Assembly (NCBI GenBank): GCA_020152595.1
Contig: JAIGNY010000703.1
Span: 2,162,001 to 2,226,000 of the forward strand
Length of the DNA: 64,000 nt
Reading direction: 5' to 3'
Source of the DNA: Chiridota heheva
Taxonomy: Eukaryota > Echinodermata > Holothuroidea > Apodida > Chiridotidae
Positions 10,963-21,750 of the stretch are shown here, in pieces; positions within the stretch are counted from its first letter, which is position 1, and every line of letters begins with the position of its first letter. The notes under the pieces are model-generated. The model did no database searches, was not told where the DNA came from, and saw only the letters and a list, made by a program, of their open reading frames with translations. The translations under genes and the position numbers were made by a program.

Positions 10963-11079
10963 TTGGCAGTTAGTTTCAGATGCTGGAAGCTTTAAAAGCA
11001 ATTGCTCTTCACACAATTCACCTTTTTCACCCAACTCTGATGTTTCAAGCGGTTCTAGTTACGGAAGTAGCTCCGCCGT
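10963..11079 (+). CDS. Gene A exon, Ser/Asn-rich tail
   Basis: A 117-nt exon between a TTCTATTATCAG acceptor and a strong GTAAGT donor. It encodes WQLVSDAGSFKSNCSSHNSP and then FSPNSDVSSGSSSYGSSSA. Two other AG dinucleotides nearby (10969 and 10979) would give immediate stops in the required phase, which fixes the acceptor at 10962. The TE-rich intron before it (4784-10962) holds the retrotransposon fragment and the 35-bp satellite. Confidence 0.75.
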
Positions 11080-11167
11080 GTAAGTCGTCAAATAACTTTC
11101 TGTAGAATATCAGCTTATGCTTGCTCTTGTGTAGCTAAATAATGTAAAGTTGTTCAAAATTGTATTT

Positions 11168-11400
11168 CATGTGCCCAGTGCAGTGATTAAGGAGTCTATG
11201 TCGTACGGAAGGGTACTGGGTTTCATTCCTGTTGCGAGCGCTTCATTTAGTTTTTGAGCAAGACACTGTACTCTACTCCAGTCCACTCAGCTGTAAAATG
11301 AGTACCAACACTGCTGGGGAGTTAATCTGTGATGGACTGGCGTCCCGTCCAGGGGGAGTTGTGTGCTCTCATCCGCTTGCGCCACAGAAAGCACAGGGAT
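11168..11400 (+). mobile_element. SINE S1, tRNA-derived, copy 3
   Basis: CAGTGATTAAGGAGTCTATG (A-box region) and GGGTACTGGGTTTCATTCCT (B-box region) are followed by the family body, with TCCACTCAGCTGTAAAATGA and GGACTGGCGTCCCGTCCAGG. It lies in the last intron of gene A. Confidence 0.8.
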
Positions 11401-12304
11401 AAAAACATGCCACATTATGACCTAGTATGGATTTTATTTAACTAACTGGAGTGTGTATTCAATTCTTTATTCACACGAGTCTTCCCGTTAGTGTGGATTC
11501 ATGTTCATCATACATAAAAGAGAATGATTAACACAATGGTGCAGAAAATCTTCAAAATGGTTATTCTGTTAATGAGCTATTAGACTTTCTACACCAGTAA
11601 TTTCCAAACAAATCAGAGACATGTTAATTTAACATCTGAATGGAATAAGATATCAAAGTGCAGTAGTTTTTTCACAGTTGTGTTCATTTCTGTCATATAA
11701 GATAGGCATGTCCAACTAATGAATTAATCCCATAAAACTGAAAGGCCAGTTTGCATATCTAAGATGAAATAAAATTTAATTCATGTTTTTATTGGTAGAA
11801 GTACAACAGTACGACATGCACTCATACTGATAGGCCAATTAGTAATTGTTTTGGAGTAAAATGTACACGGCCTCATTTCAACCACAATAGATAGCCTTTA
11901 ATGTAAAAAAAAAAGCTGCACTGTGTAATTTGTTAGTCAACTACTACTCTTGATATTGATACTTGATTTTTCTTAGAAAATGGCTAAAAATTTCTCTGAT
12001 GACATCACAAATTTGCATTTTTACTTGAGTAAATTATGTCTTAAAATTAGAGAAAAAGCTCTCAAGATTTTTCATTTTTCACGATTCTCCAAAAGTTATT
12101 TTAAAGCAATGTGGTTTCTAAGGTTGCAAACTCTTTATACAAAGAGAATATTTGCAGGGATCAACAAATGTCTCTTCCAGTTGCCCAGGTAACCAAAGGT
12201 CATATCTAGGCAATTATAATTTTTGCCGAGTGTGAATATTGGACAACCAATTTATCGAAACAGTTTGTACAAAACATACGCACATAAAATTCCGAGAGCA
12301 ACCT
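11401..12304. other. Intron, no feature seen
   Basis: AT-rich unique intron. Short open frames occur but none has splice-compatible, coding-like character. Confidence 0.5.
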
Positions 12305-13312
12305 GATTTTCTGACATCAACACATCCAGAGCTCAACGCGTCCAGAGCTCAACGCGTCCAGAGCTCAATGCCCAGAGCTCAACGCCTCCAGAGCTCAACG
12401 CCTCCAGAGCTCAACGCGTCCAGAGCTCAAGCGTCCCAGGCTCGCGCCTCCAGAGCTCAACGCCTCCAGAGCTCAGGCTCAGCGCCTCCAGAGCTCAGCG
12501 CCTCCAGAGCTCAGCGCGTCCAGAGCTCAACGCGCCCCAGAGCTCAACGCGTCCAGAGCTCAGCGCCCAGAGCTCAACGCGTCCAGAGCTCAACGCGTCC
12601 AGAGCTCAACGCGTCCAGAGCTCAACGCGTCCAGAGCTCAACGCCTCCAGAGCTCAACGCCTCCAGAGCTCAACGCGTCCAGAGCTCAACGCGTCCAGAG
12701 CTCAACGCGTCCAGAGCTCAACGCGTCCAGAGCTCAACGCCTCCAGAGCTCAACGCCTCCAGAGCTCAACGCCTCCAGAGCTCAGCGCGTCCAGAGCTCA
12801 ACGCGTCCAGAGCTCAACGCGTCCAGAGCTCAACGCCTCCAGAGCTCAACGCGTCCAGAGCTCAACGCGTCCAGAGCTCAACGCGTCCAGAGCTCAGCGG
12901 CGTCCAGAGCTCAGCGGCGTCCAGAGCTCAACGGCGTCCCAGAGCTCACGCGTCCAGAGCTCAGCGTCAGCTCAGCGTCCAGAGCTCAACGCGTCCAGAG
13001 CTCAACGCGTCCAGAGCTCAACGCGTCCAGAGCTCAACGCGTCCAGAGCTCAACGGCGTCCCAGAGCTCAACGCGTCCAGAGCTCACGCGTCCCAGAGCT
13101 CAGCGGCGTCCAGAGCTCACGGCGTCCAGAGCTCAACGCGTCCAGAGCTCAACGCGTCCAGAGCTCAACGCGTCCAGAGCTCAACGCGTCCAGAGCTCAA
13201 CGCGTCCAGAGCTCAACGCGTCCAGAGCTCAACGCGTCCAGAGCTCAACGCGTCCAGAGCTCAACGCGTCCAGAGCTCAACGCGTCCAGAGCTCAACGCG
13301 TCCAGAGCTCAA
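12305..13312. repeat. 16-bp CpG-rich minisatellite, about 62 copies
   Basis: The unit is GCGTCCAGAGCTCAAC, with a GCCTCC variant. Each unit carries the palindrome GAGCTC, and most junctions carry ACGCGT. Because 16 is not a multiple of three and no frame of the unit contains a stop, a 404-codon frame crosses the array. Its composition (PELNASRAQRVQSST) is pure repeat and it is not called as a gene. Confidence 0.95.
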
Positions 13313-13360
13313 TGCTGGGTAAACAAGTTGGCTTTTATGTTGATTTGTCAAACCTTTAGG

Positions 13361-13510
13361 TTTGTTATGAAATTGTATGAAGATCTTGTATTGCTGAATG
13401 GGACACCAGATTGCATAGCTATAGCACCGAAGGTCAGGTATCATTTGAAATGAATCCTTTTGTATCACAGATTCAACAATGCAAGATCTTGATACAATTT
13501 CATAACAAAG
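13361..13510. mobile_element. Palindromic element, 27-bp inverted ends
   Basis: TTTGTTATGAAATTGTATGA at 13361 and its continuation return inverted at 13483-13510 (GATACAATTTCATAACAAAG). The loop, with ACCAGATTGCATAGCTATAG, resembles 32373-32440, which is also palindromic. It is probably a small MITE, directly after the 16-bp satellite. Confidence 0.65.
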
Positions 13511-14572
13511 GCAAATATAATTTTCATAAATACCCCGCTACTCAAGTGGGGTGTTTGAGGGAAATCTGTAGATTGTGTTGATCTTGTGATGTAAGCAAAG
13601 TATCTGGAAATTTAGTCTGTATTTTGTCCAGAGTTTAAACAAAAGCAAGAAATTAGATGGCTTATGAAACCATTTTCCCTTGGAGTTAATTTTATATGTA
13701 TTAATCTCTTGATATTGTTCACTTGGTATGACGACTTTGTCAGTTAACAAAGCAAATTTAATACCACCAGTTGATGTTAGTTTGAAGTTGCGCTTCTTTG
13801 TAGAGGATGCTATACAGGAACCAATCAAAACCTTCCATAAATAGATTTATGCAATATAAGCAAGTAGAAGTAAAGATATAAGGACAGTTAGAGATCTGTA
13901 GGTTATTCATCATAAAGAGATTTATATTCTGAACAGAATAGTCTTTCAATAATAAAAACACCACCCATAGCTGCTAAGTAATGGCTTCTCAAAGTTGGAA
14001 TAATATTTAACATTAGCTGTGGCTCTCCTTGAAATTCTGTTCCAGCCAGTCCAAACCACAAACCTAAATATTGTGACTAATATAACCAATTATCCTCCCT
14101 AAAATAAACCTCTTGCTAAATGATTAACAGTTCATATGGCATGCATGTAATGAAACACCTTGTTTAATTAAAAGGTCAGCTAGGGTTATCAAAGAAAACA
14201 ATGGTTCCCTTATTGTGGGAACTAGTTACAACTACTGTGTGAACTTTTATGAATTGTATTTACTGTGTGCAATTATCTTTGGACACTGGGTGTAATTTGA
14301 GTAACTGGTGTCTGAAATATCATCAGCCAGTGGAACCTGAGCTTAATTGCTTGTGGTTTCAAAATAAGGAAAAAGATAGAAAAATGATAGGGAAATGTCT
14401 GGCCCGATCTGCTTAACTTTGACATCGGGTCTGGGTGTTTATTTTTTTAAGGATAGGACCAGCTAATGATGTACTGTATGCAAAAATTGTTAGAAACAAA
14501 AGATGGCTCAAAATCTTTAAATATTTTAATTTCTGTACTTAATTTCAGTTGCTTTTCCCTATTTGTATCTAG
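13511..14572. other. Intron before the last exon of gene A
   Basis: AT-rich unique sequence. Nothing recognised apart from the polypyrimidine region before the acceptor at 14572. Confidence 0.5.
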
Positions 14573-14732
14573 CCCTGGATCACTAACCAGAAAGCAGAAA
14601 TTGGACGAAGTCAGTCACCTCTTTAGGAAATTCTACTCCAAAGCAATCGGACCTGTCGAAGTTGGAGAAGGGACCGGTATTGGTTCCATGCTCGATAGTA
14701 TCACATCGAAAATTGGTTTCAGCAGATTCTAA
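14573..14732 (+). CDS. Gene A last coding exon with stop codon
   Basis: The acceptor GTATCTAG at 14572 joins GT of the previous exon to C, giving Val. The exon reads PGSLTRKQKLDEVSHLFRKF, then YSKAIGPVEVGEGTGIGSML and DSITSKIGFSRF, and ends in TAA. This is the only non-repetitive, well-ordered-looking part of gene A and is probably the conserved C-terminus of its family. It looks like a short amphipathic helix followed by a Gly-rich linker. A 3' UTR follows; a hAT MITE sits 54 bp after the stop and an AATAAA lies at 15292, so the end of the transcript is uncertain. Confidence 0.8.
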
Positions 14733-14786
14733 GAATGCCAGTGTGTGATTAGTAAGGGATTCAGACTTATTGCTATCCTTCTAAAG

Positions 14787-15218
14787 CAAAGGTTCTTAAT
14801 TAATATTTTTCCAAGGGCCATCATTTCACAACAGCCTCAGGCCGTGGGCCAATTGCATGACAAAACCAGCGTCACGTGACAAGCAAAACATCAAAACAAT
14901 CTGAATACAAACAAGATGTGAGCGAGCATGATAAGAAGGATGTATGCCAGATGTCGGTGGTTCTCTTATCAGCCATCCTTTGACAAGTCGCAATTCTGCC
15001 CATTTTATAGCGGAAATAACAATAAGATTTTGCTTGATAAGCCGCGATGTTATAGGGCGCAGATCTGCATAGAAAAAAACAAAAATAAACAAGTACTTTG
15101 AGATTTTTACTGATCTCATTCAGATTTTTTTTTTGCCACTACAACTATTGTTCGTGGGCCAGTGTGGATTGTCTGGTGGGCCAGATTTAATCTGCTGACT
15201 ACCTATTAAGAATCACCG
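14787..15218. mobile_element. hAT-like MITE H1, copy 1, with 8-bp target duplication
   Basis: TTCTAAAG at 14779-14786 is repeated at 15219-15226. The ends are inverted: CAAAGGTTCTTAATTA at the left and, read inward, CGGTGATTCTTAATAG at the right. The 8-bp duplication plus a CANNGGTTCTTAA terminus is typical of hAT (Charlie-type) elements. No transposase is present. A second copy is at 60222-60641. Confidence 0.9.
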
Positions 15219-15227
15219 TTCTAAAGA

Positions 15228-15742
15228 ATTGGTTCAGTGGTCAAGCAAGTGATCTTATACGAAAAAGTATTTTAAAAGAAACAAAATGATGAATAAACTA
15301 CTTCAATATTTTATTCCTTTTAAGGAGATATTCAAGTTTTTAAAGTTCCATCTCAATTTTTTTAAATGGTGGTGTGGAAAGTCTACTGTAAAAATTTCGC
15401 GCACTCATATTCACTTTCTTAACAATTGTAGATATATTTGAAAGAAATTTGATTATTTTTTTTTTTACTAATTGAATGTGTTTTCTGTAAATTGTTTTAT
15501 TTCGTAAATTATAATTACCTTATGAGATTCTATTTCTTACTTTCTTGGTACATCTGCTTTCCAGCTACAAATTATAATAGAATACATACAGACTTTGAGG
15601 AATGTGAAAATGATACATCACTAGTCATTTTTACAAATGGGGCAAAAATTGAAACGTGAATATTTCCTTAATGGATCAACTATTTGAATGCCTACTTTAT
15701 GTTTTTGTTTCTTTTAAAGTTGTCCACTCACCTAATCTTTCT
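15228..15742. mobile_element. Long-inverted-repeat MITE family E, copy 1
   Basis: GGTTCAGTGGTCAAGCAAGT at the left and its diverged complement at the right (ATGTTTTTGTTTCTTTTAAA then TTGTCCACTCACCTAATC) bracket about 500 bp. Related copies are at 26330, 58297 and 62016. It is diverged and non-coding, and directly follows the hAT MITE. Confidence 0.6.
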
Positions 15743-16119
15743 GACACTTTGCTACGTTGCACCGTGCCATTTGTGTAAAGTTCTCTGTGCTATATATTCA
15801 ATTGGTTTTAAATTGAAATACATTTTTGTGGATGGTAAGTGGGAAAACAAAGTGATAATTCTTGCTTTTAAACAGAACATTCCATACTTTTATTCTTTGT
15901 GAAATCGATGATGTTAAAGAATAACTTAAAAGGTCAGGCATGATTGCCGTATAACAAATGGACAAACAGCGAGAGGACAAAAAGCGAGAGAGGACAAAAA
16001 GCGAAAATAATGGTGAAAAAACTATAGAAACATCTTCAAGTACTCAAGTTAAAAATTTCTATAAAAAAACTTTATGGCTTACAATGATTAGGTACCTTAG
16101 AATATGAGTCAAAAGTCTT
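15743..16119. other. Intergenic, no clear feature
   Basis: AT-rich. A short GAGAGGACAAAAAGCGA direct repeat lies near 15970-16005. Confidence 0.45.
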
Positions 16120-16470
16120 GTGATTCTCGAGGTCAGACATCCAGGAATGTTGTGGTGCACAGCGACCTAACAATGCTTTTTTGATGATCTCAAACTTCAA
16201 TCAAAGGAAAAACAAACAATCAGTTATCATTGCAATCAATGGAATAAAAACATTTTTTTGTCATTTTTAAGAATTTTTTCACTTTAAATATGTTGTGTAT
16301 TAGATAATAATTTCCAACATGTATGAGTACCATTACTTTTCGTTGACTGGCTGAGGCAACAAAAAGTATTCATTAAAAATATCCCATTGACTGTAATGAT
16401 AAAGTTTCCCCTCCAACTTGGCAAAATCGTACTGAGCTTGTTGACTCCGACCACAAGAATAATAGCTATA
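16120..16470. repeat. Interspersed repeat family F, copy 2
   Basis: Matches 1316-1690 (shared: AATGTTGTGGTG, CAATGCTTTT, AAAAACAAACA, TCAGTTATCATTGCA, GACTGGCTGAGG) with many substitutions. No terminal structure was seen. Confidence 0.65.
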
Positions 16471-16606
16471 ATTTGCTATTTGAGCAATTTGTAAAAAAAA
16501 ATATTATCAATCAGTAAGAAAACAAATTCTTAGTAAAATGTGTTTAAAATTGACAAGTCAGTGTATGAACTTATTAATTTTGGGAAGTTTTTTTCTTCTT
16601 CAAACT

Positions 16607-16855
16607 TGTGACATCTATATGTGATGTCACACGAGTATGATGTCACCCTTTCATACAAATTTGTGGAGTATGTCACCTTTTCACAGTAGACTTTAGACCC
16701 CCGTCATTTCATACAAATTTGTGACTATATGTGATGTCACATAATGGATATGTCACTTTTTCACAGTAGACTTTAGACCCATCATTTGATACAAACTTGT
16801 GACATCTATATGCGATGTCACATAATGGATATGATGTCACTTTTTTACAGACTTA
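16607..16855. repeat. Degenerate direct repeat, about 2.5 units of 100-120 bp
   Basis: The block TTTCACAGTAGACTTTAGAC followed by TCATTT-ATACAAA-TTGTGA and ATGTGATGTCACATAATGGA recurs. TGTGATGTCACA is itself a palindrome. No function is evident. Confidence 0.7.
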
Positions 16856-16929
16856 ATACGCCAGTCAGTTTCAAAGAAAGTTGTCACCTCTATGAAACCT
16901 GATATTATGGAACTAAATACTGAGGTAGT

Positions 16930-17600
16930 TTCTTTGTACCACAAGAGGTGCAACTCTGTGGTTAAGGAGTTATGTTCGTATGCGAAAATTACCGGGTTCA
17001 GCTCCCGTCGCAAGTGCTGCATTGTGTCCTTGAGCAATATGCTTTACTCTACTTCCTCCAGTCCATTCAGCTGTAAATTTAGTACTAAAGGCTGTAACAC
17101 ACCGAATGCGACGCGGCGAGCGATTTTTTAAACAAAATTGAATAAAACAAAGGAAAAGAAACATTTCGACTTCTTGTTTTCAGAGGAGCATCGTCATCGC
17201 ATAGCTATTCAGATGATAACTGAAAATTGATTGAAAGGGTCCTTCTACGCCCATTAAAGCAAAATTTACATCGCGACAGAAAATCGCGCCCCACTGAAGC
17301 AAATTTCTCCACAGTTTAAACAAAAAAGCATTTCTAACAAATTTTCCAGTATCATCAGAAAGTCTTAATTGTAAACTTCATCGTGTGGAAGCAAAAAGTC
17401 AAAGCATCTTATAATATTTGTTTCCTGTATGATTATCTAAAGAATCGTTCGCCGCATCGCGTTCGGTATGTTACAGCCTTAACACTGCTGGAGTTTTAAC
17501 CCGAGGTGGACTGGTGTCTTGTCCAGGGGGAATCATATTTTCTTATCCGCTAACACCATGGAAACTGGGCTTGAGCACTGGCCCCATGGGCATAATGGCT
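16930..17600 (+). mobile_element. SINE S1 copy 4, split by a PIF/Harbinger-like MITE
   Basis: The head has TGTGGTTAAGGAGTTATG and a near-consensus B-box (GGGTTCAGCTCCCGTCGC). The body runs to 17088, is interrupted by 391 bp, and resumes at 17480 with the ACTGCTGGAG block, TGGTGTCTTGTCCAGGG and beyond. It is one SINE in two pieces, which dates the insertion as later. Confidence 0.85.
17089..17479. mobile_element. PIF/Harbinger-like MITE, TAA target duplication
   Basis: Flanked by TAA at 17086-17088 and TAA at 17480-17482. It has inverted ends over more than 35 bp: AGGCTGTAACACACCGAATG at the left matches, inverted, CGTTCGGTATGTTACAGCCT at the right, followed inward by CGACGCGGCGAGCGATT-type sequence. 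A 3-bp TWA duplication is the mark of the PIF/Harbinger superfamily. The ends are CpG-rich and little decayed, suggesting a fairly recent insertion. No transposase is encoded. Confidence 0.9.
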
Positions 17601-19070
17601 TGTATGGATTTAACAAAACCAACTTCTTTGCAAAAGCCTTTTAGTCTTTTTTTCTTTCATCATATAAGAGAAATATGTGTGACCACTGAACCTGTCCTTT
17701 AAATACTAGGACAAAATTTGATTTGTTGGTGGGGTTTTACGGCACCTCCACATCATCGGGCAAGTTGTGTCAGATCCATTTAGATTAGGATGATAGTTTG
17801 AGGATACATGTTACTTGTCTGCTCTATCTTCCACTTAAAGCCTTCTAGGTTTAGTTAGCCTGTCCCCCATCCATTATCATACAAAGGTCTCTGTGGTAAA
17901 GAAATTTGTACTGGATGATTTGCATGGGGGAGGGGAAATATTGTATAATTTAATGGTCCTGCATGCTATTATAGGCCCTTTTAAGGTCTAAATTGAATAT
18001 CTTTATCCAAATGTGTAAATACAAAATAAAATAAAAAGGTTAAAGATTTTTTTGAAATATAACAAATGAAATTTAGTGGATGAAATAGCAAAGATATATT
18101 CAAACAATAAATCATGGGATTAACATACAAAGGATTCACTAGGCTCTGTGCAACGTCCAAAGGGGTCATCAAAGTTTGGCCTGTCAGCTTGGTGGCAATG
18201 ATTTTGACTACAGCTTTTTATTGATGCACATGTCACAAATACCATCTATGGACAACAGATGATAATATTGTCGAAAATTGAGAAAAATGTTATTTACATC
18301 AAAATGTTATCAAAAACAACTTGAAAATTGTTTTTTTACAATGTTTACCATCTTTTCATTTCTTGTAGCAGGATATTTAATCCTGGGCTTTCCATTGTGT
18401 CTCCTCCATCTTCACTCCCCTTAGGGGTTCAGTAGCTCACATTATTGGGTCAAATGTTAAAAGATTTTTCCAACCTTCTTTTCGTTTTTGAGTGACTGTA
18501 TTGTATTTAATTTTGTAGTTCATTTTTTTAAGGTGACCAATATTTCTTTGTAAATGAAGGTGGGCAAAAAGAAGCAATGTCATGTAATTATAATTGTTTT
18601 AGTGCAATTGATTTTTAATGAGAGTGATATATATTGTGTGATCAAGAGTCTTGGTCATGAAGTCTTTCAAGCAATACAAATAGATAGCTATCTAATGCAG
18701 TATGACCTTAATCATTGAAAAAACCTAATATAGCAGTAGATTGCTATATAGCTTTTAATGAAGTAAGTTTAGTATGCGTTTCTTAAATTATTATTTTTCA
18801 AATAATATTTGTATTCTTATTCTTGTCACAAAAATGGAACAAGAATATTTCCAGTTACAATTATTTAAACTTACTTTATAAAATCATTAAAAAAACTTTT
18901 TAATTTTCCAGTTATATTACCAGAAACAGATTTTGTTAAAGTTCTTCCGTTAACTAGGATTTACCAACTATCTTTATCCTTTTGTTGCAAAGGTTGTTTT
19001 CATGCATGAATTTAAAACATTGACTTGGCTGCCAGATCTTATTTCAGCAAGAAAAGAAAAGAAAAGATTT
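17601..19070. other. Intergenic, few features
   Basis: A right-end fragment of MITE family E lies near 17640-17702 (TGTGACCACTGAACCTGTCC then TTTAAAT). The rest is AT-rich unique sequence without a recognised gene. Confidence 0.5.
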
Positions 19071-19215
19071 AAAGAGGGAATCTAGTCTTAAGAAAATGGC
19101 TTGAACCCCCTTCCCCACCCCCTCCCCACCCCAGGTAATTCTGTAATATACTGGTATCGTCACTTCCATTACTGTCATTGATTGGCTTGTCAACATGTGT
19201 GCAAATATTTAGACC
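19071..19215. repeat. Interspersed repeat family G, copy 1
   Basis: AGAGGGAATCTAGTCTTAAG through TTGATTGGCTTGTC and ACCAATCA recurs at 52108-52240 with substitutions. A C-rich insertion (CCCCTTCCCCACCCCCTCCC) is present only here. Confidence 0.6.
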
Positions 19216-19637
19216 AATCAAAAGCTTTCAATTGTATTGTATATTTCTGTCCACGATATCTGGGCTTTACATCAGTAAAGCATTACCTATTAGATGTGAT
19301 CATTTCTGTAATAGTAATTTTAGATGTACTTATGATTAAAACAAGACCATATCGTACAGGAGTGCAAGTCTTTGAAAAAACCCAGTAGCAGATATTAAGG
19401 GGGTAACCAGAAATAATACTGGTACTTCTTTGCAACTGTGTAGACTGTAGCAAGTGGAATAAAGTGCAATTGCTCAAGGAAACAACTTGTGGTGCCAGTA
19501 ATCAAGCCCAGAATTTTTAGATGTCTAGCATGACTTTAAAACTACTGTGCTTCCTCCACATCTGTAATATAGGATGAAAGAAAAAAAAAAACAGGATCTA
19601 AATACACCACAATGGACCTAATAGTAATAGTTTGAGT
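19216..19637. other. Intergenic, nothing recognised
   Basis: AT-rich, with only short open frames of no coding character. Confidence 0.45.
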
Positions 19638-20043
19638 AACTATTTTATATAGTGCCCTTTCTATACAAGTATATTCAAGAGCGCTTTACAAACATCAGAG
19701 CTTTAGCATAGGGGAGAGCTGTCTATCATCCCTCCATTAGCTCAGGGAAGTGAATAAACACCGTGTTTCACACTTTTCTTCTCGAATAGTGTTCAGAGAA
19801 CCTGGTAGGGTGTGGCTGTTCTACCATCGGGACCGATGGCTCAACATTCCCTTTGAAGGACAATGAGTGCCATTCAAACATTGCCACTTCTCTCAATAGC
19901 TGAATGGGGAGCAGGAGCTGCAAACGATCAGCGTATCTGTCTGCATAGCAGTGCAAAAACTGGTTAGACCTGAGCGAGGCTTGAACCCAGTACCTCCAGC
20001 ATCTCAGTCGTGCGCTCTACCAACTGAGCTGCCTAACTCCAGG
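19638..20043 (-). mobile_element. SINE S2, tRNA-derived, copy 1
   Basis: On the minus strand the element begins with a tRNA-like head: GGAGTTAGGCAGCTCAGTTG, GTAGAGCGCACGACTGAG and, 20 bp on, TACTGGGTTCAAGCCTCG. A-box and B-box are both near consensus. The anticodon and T stems are imperfect and the body continues for 330 bp to an AAGAGCGC/GGGCACTAT-type tail, so it is a SINE and not a functional tRNA gene. A second copy is at 30590-31123. Confidence 0.85.
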
Positions 20044-21575
20044 TAGCTCAGTTACCTATCTAATATCCGATTTGATTTTCAAAAACTTTTTTCCATAAAC
20101 TTTTATAGACATATTCCTTTTTTAAGTCCTCATAAAGTGTTTACTGTGAATACAAGTATACACCCACCTACTACTTCTATGATACCTTGAATATAAAAAT
20201 AGATATATGAAAAAAGATATATACTCTATATCACTCGTTGTAAGTCTGATGATATTGATTGTTATGTTTATATGATTTTACATTGCATTTAACATTTAAA
20301 AGCATTTTTATGATTTTAAATCAATTTTGGGTTTCCTATTCAGGATTATTTCAAATTTTGTTCATTATCTTGTTCTGTTTTAACGATCGATACTTTTGAA
20401 TGATACAGTAAGATATGGTGCATGCATAAATCCACATACTGCTGCAAACCTTTACCGTATAATGTTAAATGTTGCACAGATCAACTCTGCTGCACATTGG
20501 TCATTATATCTTATTATGAAGAATAGCATTTTCTGTACAAAGGAAGAACTCAAGCGTACGGGCAGAATGGGAGAGGGAGGGCAGGGGAAAATGAGGAAAT
20601 TTTGGCAAAACTGACGGATAAAAAGAGTAACAAAAAGTAGTGAGAAAGGCCCAAAGATCGTGAAAAGCAGAAAAACATGCAGGTCCTCAGCATACATTAT
20701 CTCATTAAGAATTTTCCTACTAAAATTTACTGAAAATTTTGCAACAGTAAGAAAATATTATTCACAGAAAACCTCCTTTCTTCCTTGGAAAATGTTGTGG
20801 GCCTGATTTGTCTAAAAACATTTTTTTACAGATGTTACTAATGAAAAGGTTTTAATTGGAGCTTCTTGGCTGTGTAATTTGCCCTTGTCAGTTGCAACAA
20901 ATTCGATAAGTATTAAACTTGAACGCTTTATTGATTGGGTGTGATATAGCAAAGACATTTTAGAACTATTTTAAATCATTATTATCACCAAAGATGTGAA
21001 ATGTTTATTTTCAGATCAAGTTGTAAGTAATGGGTATATAATCTATATCTATATCTCTGGAATTGGGTAAAAAAATTTAATGGCCAAAGAAACTATATGT
21101 GTCTAGAGTGTATGTATATTCAAGTATACAGTAAAATGCATAATAATTTCATCACATCTGAAACCCAAGCAAATCACGGCAAAAATGTTTTTCTTTCAAA
21201 ATCTATATATTTTTTAAATTGTTGGAAAGTGGGGTCAAGTCCCCCTGTATCCTCCCCCTGAATTATGATCCAGCAGACAGTCTTTACCACTGTAGGTATG
21301 TCCCATTGCTTTGATAGTAAAATATGTTTACATTGGCAAATTAAGTGCTAAATTGAGATTTTAGTCATGTTTGTTGCTTTAGTAAGGAAATTCTCATGCG
21401 TCAACATTTTATTTGAAGAGATAGTCGATATAGCAAATGGCTTGTAATGGAAATGCACAATCATTTGCAGACCAAATAAAATGTTATAAATCATTCTTTG
21501 TCTACATGGCTATCATTTATTACTTGATTGCTGTTTATAAAGTGGCAGCATCAGTTAAGTCTTTCGTTATTTATA
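20044..21575. other. Intergenic, nothing recognised
   Basis: AT-rich sequence. Small open frames at 20396-20614 and its complement show no family resemblance. Confidence 0.45.
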
Positions 21576-21579
21576 GATG

Positions 21580-21750
21580 ACCTGACAGATGTTTATCACA
21601 TGACTTGGCGTTCATCAGGTGACTTGTTCTTTGCCAGGTGACTTTTCGTCAGGCGACTTGGTGTTCTTCAGGTGACTTGATCTTTTTAGGTGACTTGCCA
21701 TTTATCAGGTGACTCGGCGCTTATCAGGTGACTGGGCGTTTTGCACGTAA
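21580..21750. repeat. Degenerate 20-25-bp repeat around CAGGTGACTTG
   Basis: About eight copies of a unit like TTTATCAGGTGACTTGGCGT with variable spacing (CATCAGGTGACTTGTTC, CCAGGTGACTTTTCGTC, TTCAGGTGACTTGATC). It looks like an old, decayed minisatellite. Confidence 0.75.

Larger units (their letters stand above)
1034..14732 (+). other. Gene A overview: 3' part of a spliced gene, Ser-rich tail protein (unidentified)
   Basis: Six coding exons join without a phase conflict: 1034-1086, 1896-2058, 2929-3064, 4755-4783, 10963-11079 and 14573-14732. Together they give 218 residues ending at a TAA. The first 165 or so residues are rich in Ser, Pro, Gly and Asn with basic patches, typical of a disordered phospho-regulated tail. 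The last 50 residues are different in character, with a charged helix-like stretch (KQKLDEVSHLFRKFYSKA) and a Gly-rich turn before SKIGFSRF. No catalytic domain, signal peptide or membrane segment lies in this part, so a cytoplasmic scaffold or regulator is only an inference. The upstream exons are outside the window. I do not recognise the family. Confidence 0.7.

Noticed and set aside
12239..13453. 404-codon plus-strand frame (PELNASRAQRVQSST repeats)
   Set aside because: The 16-bp satellite lacks stops in every frame. The flanks are AT-rich and not coding-like, and gene A phases join across it without it.
19960..20043. Possible tRNA gene on the minus strand
   Set aside because: A- and B-boxes are good, but the anticodon and T stems do not pair well and a SINE body follows. 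It is a tRNA-derived SINE head.
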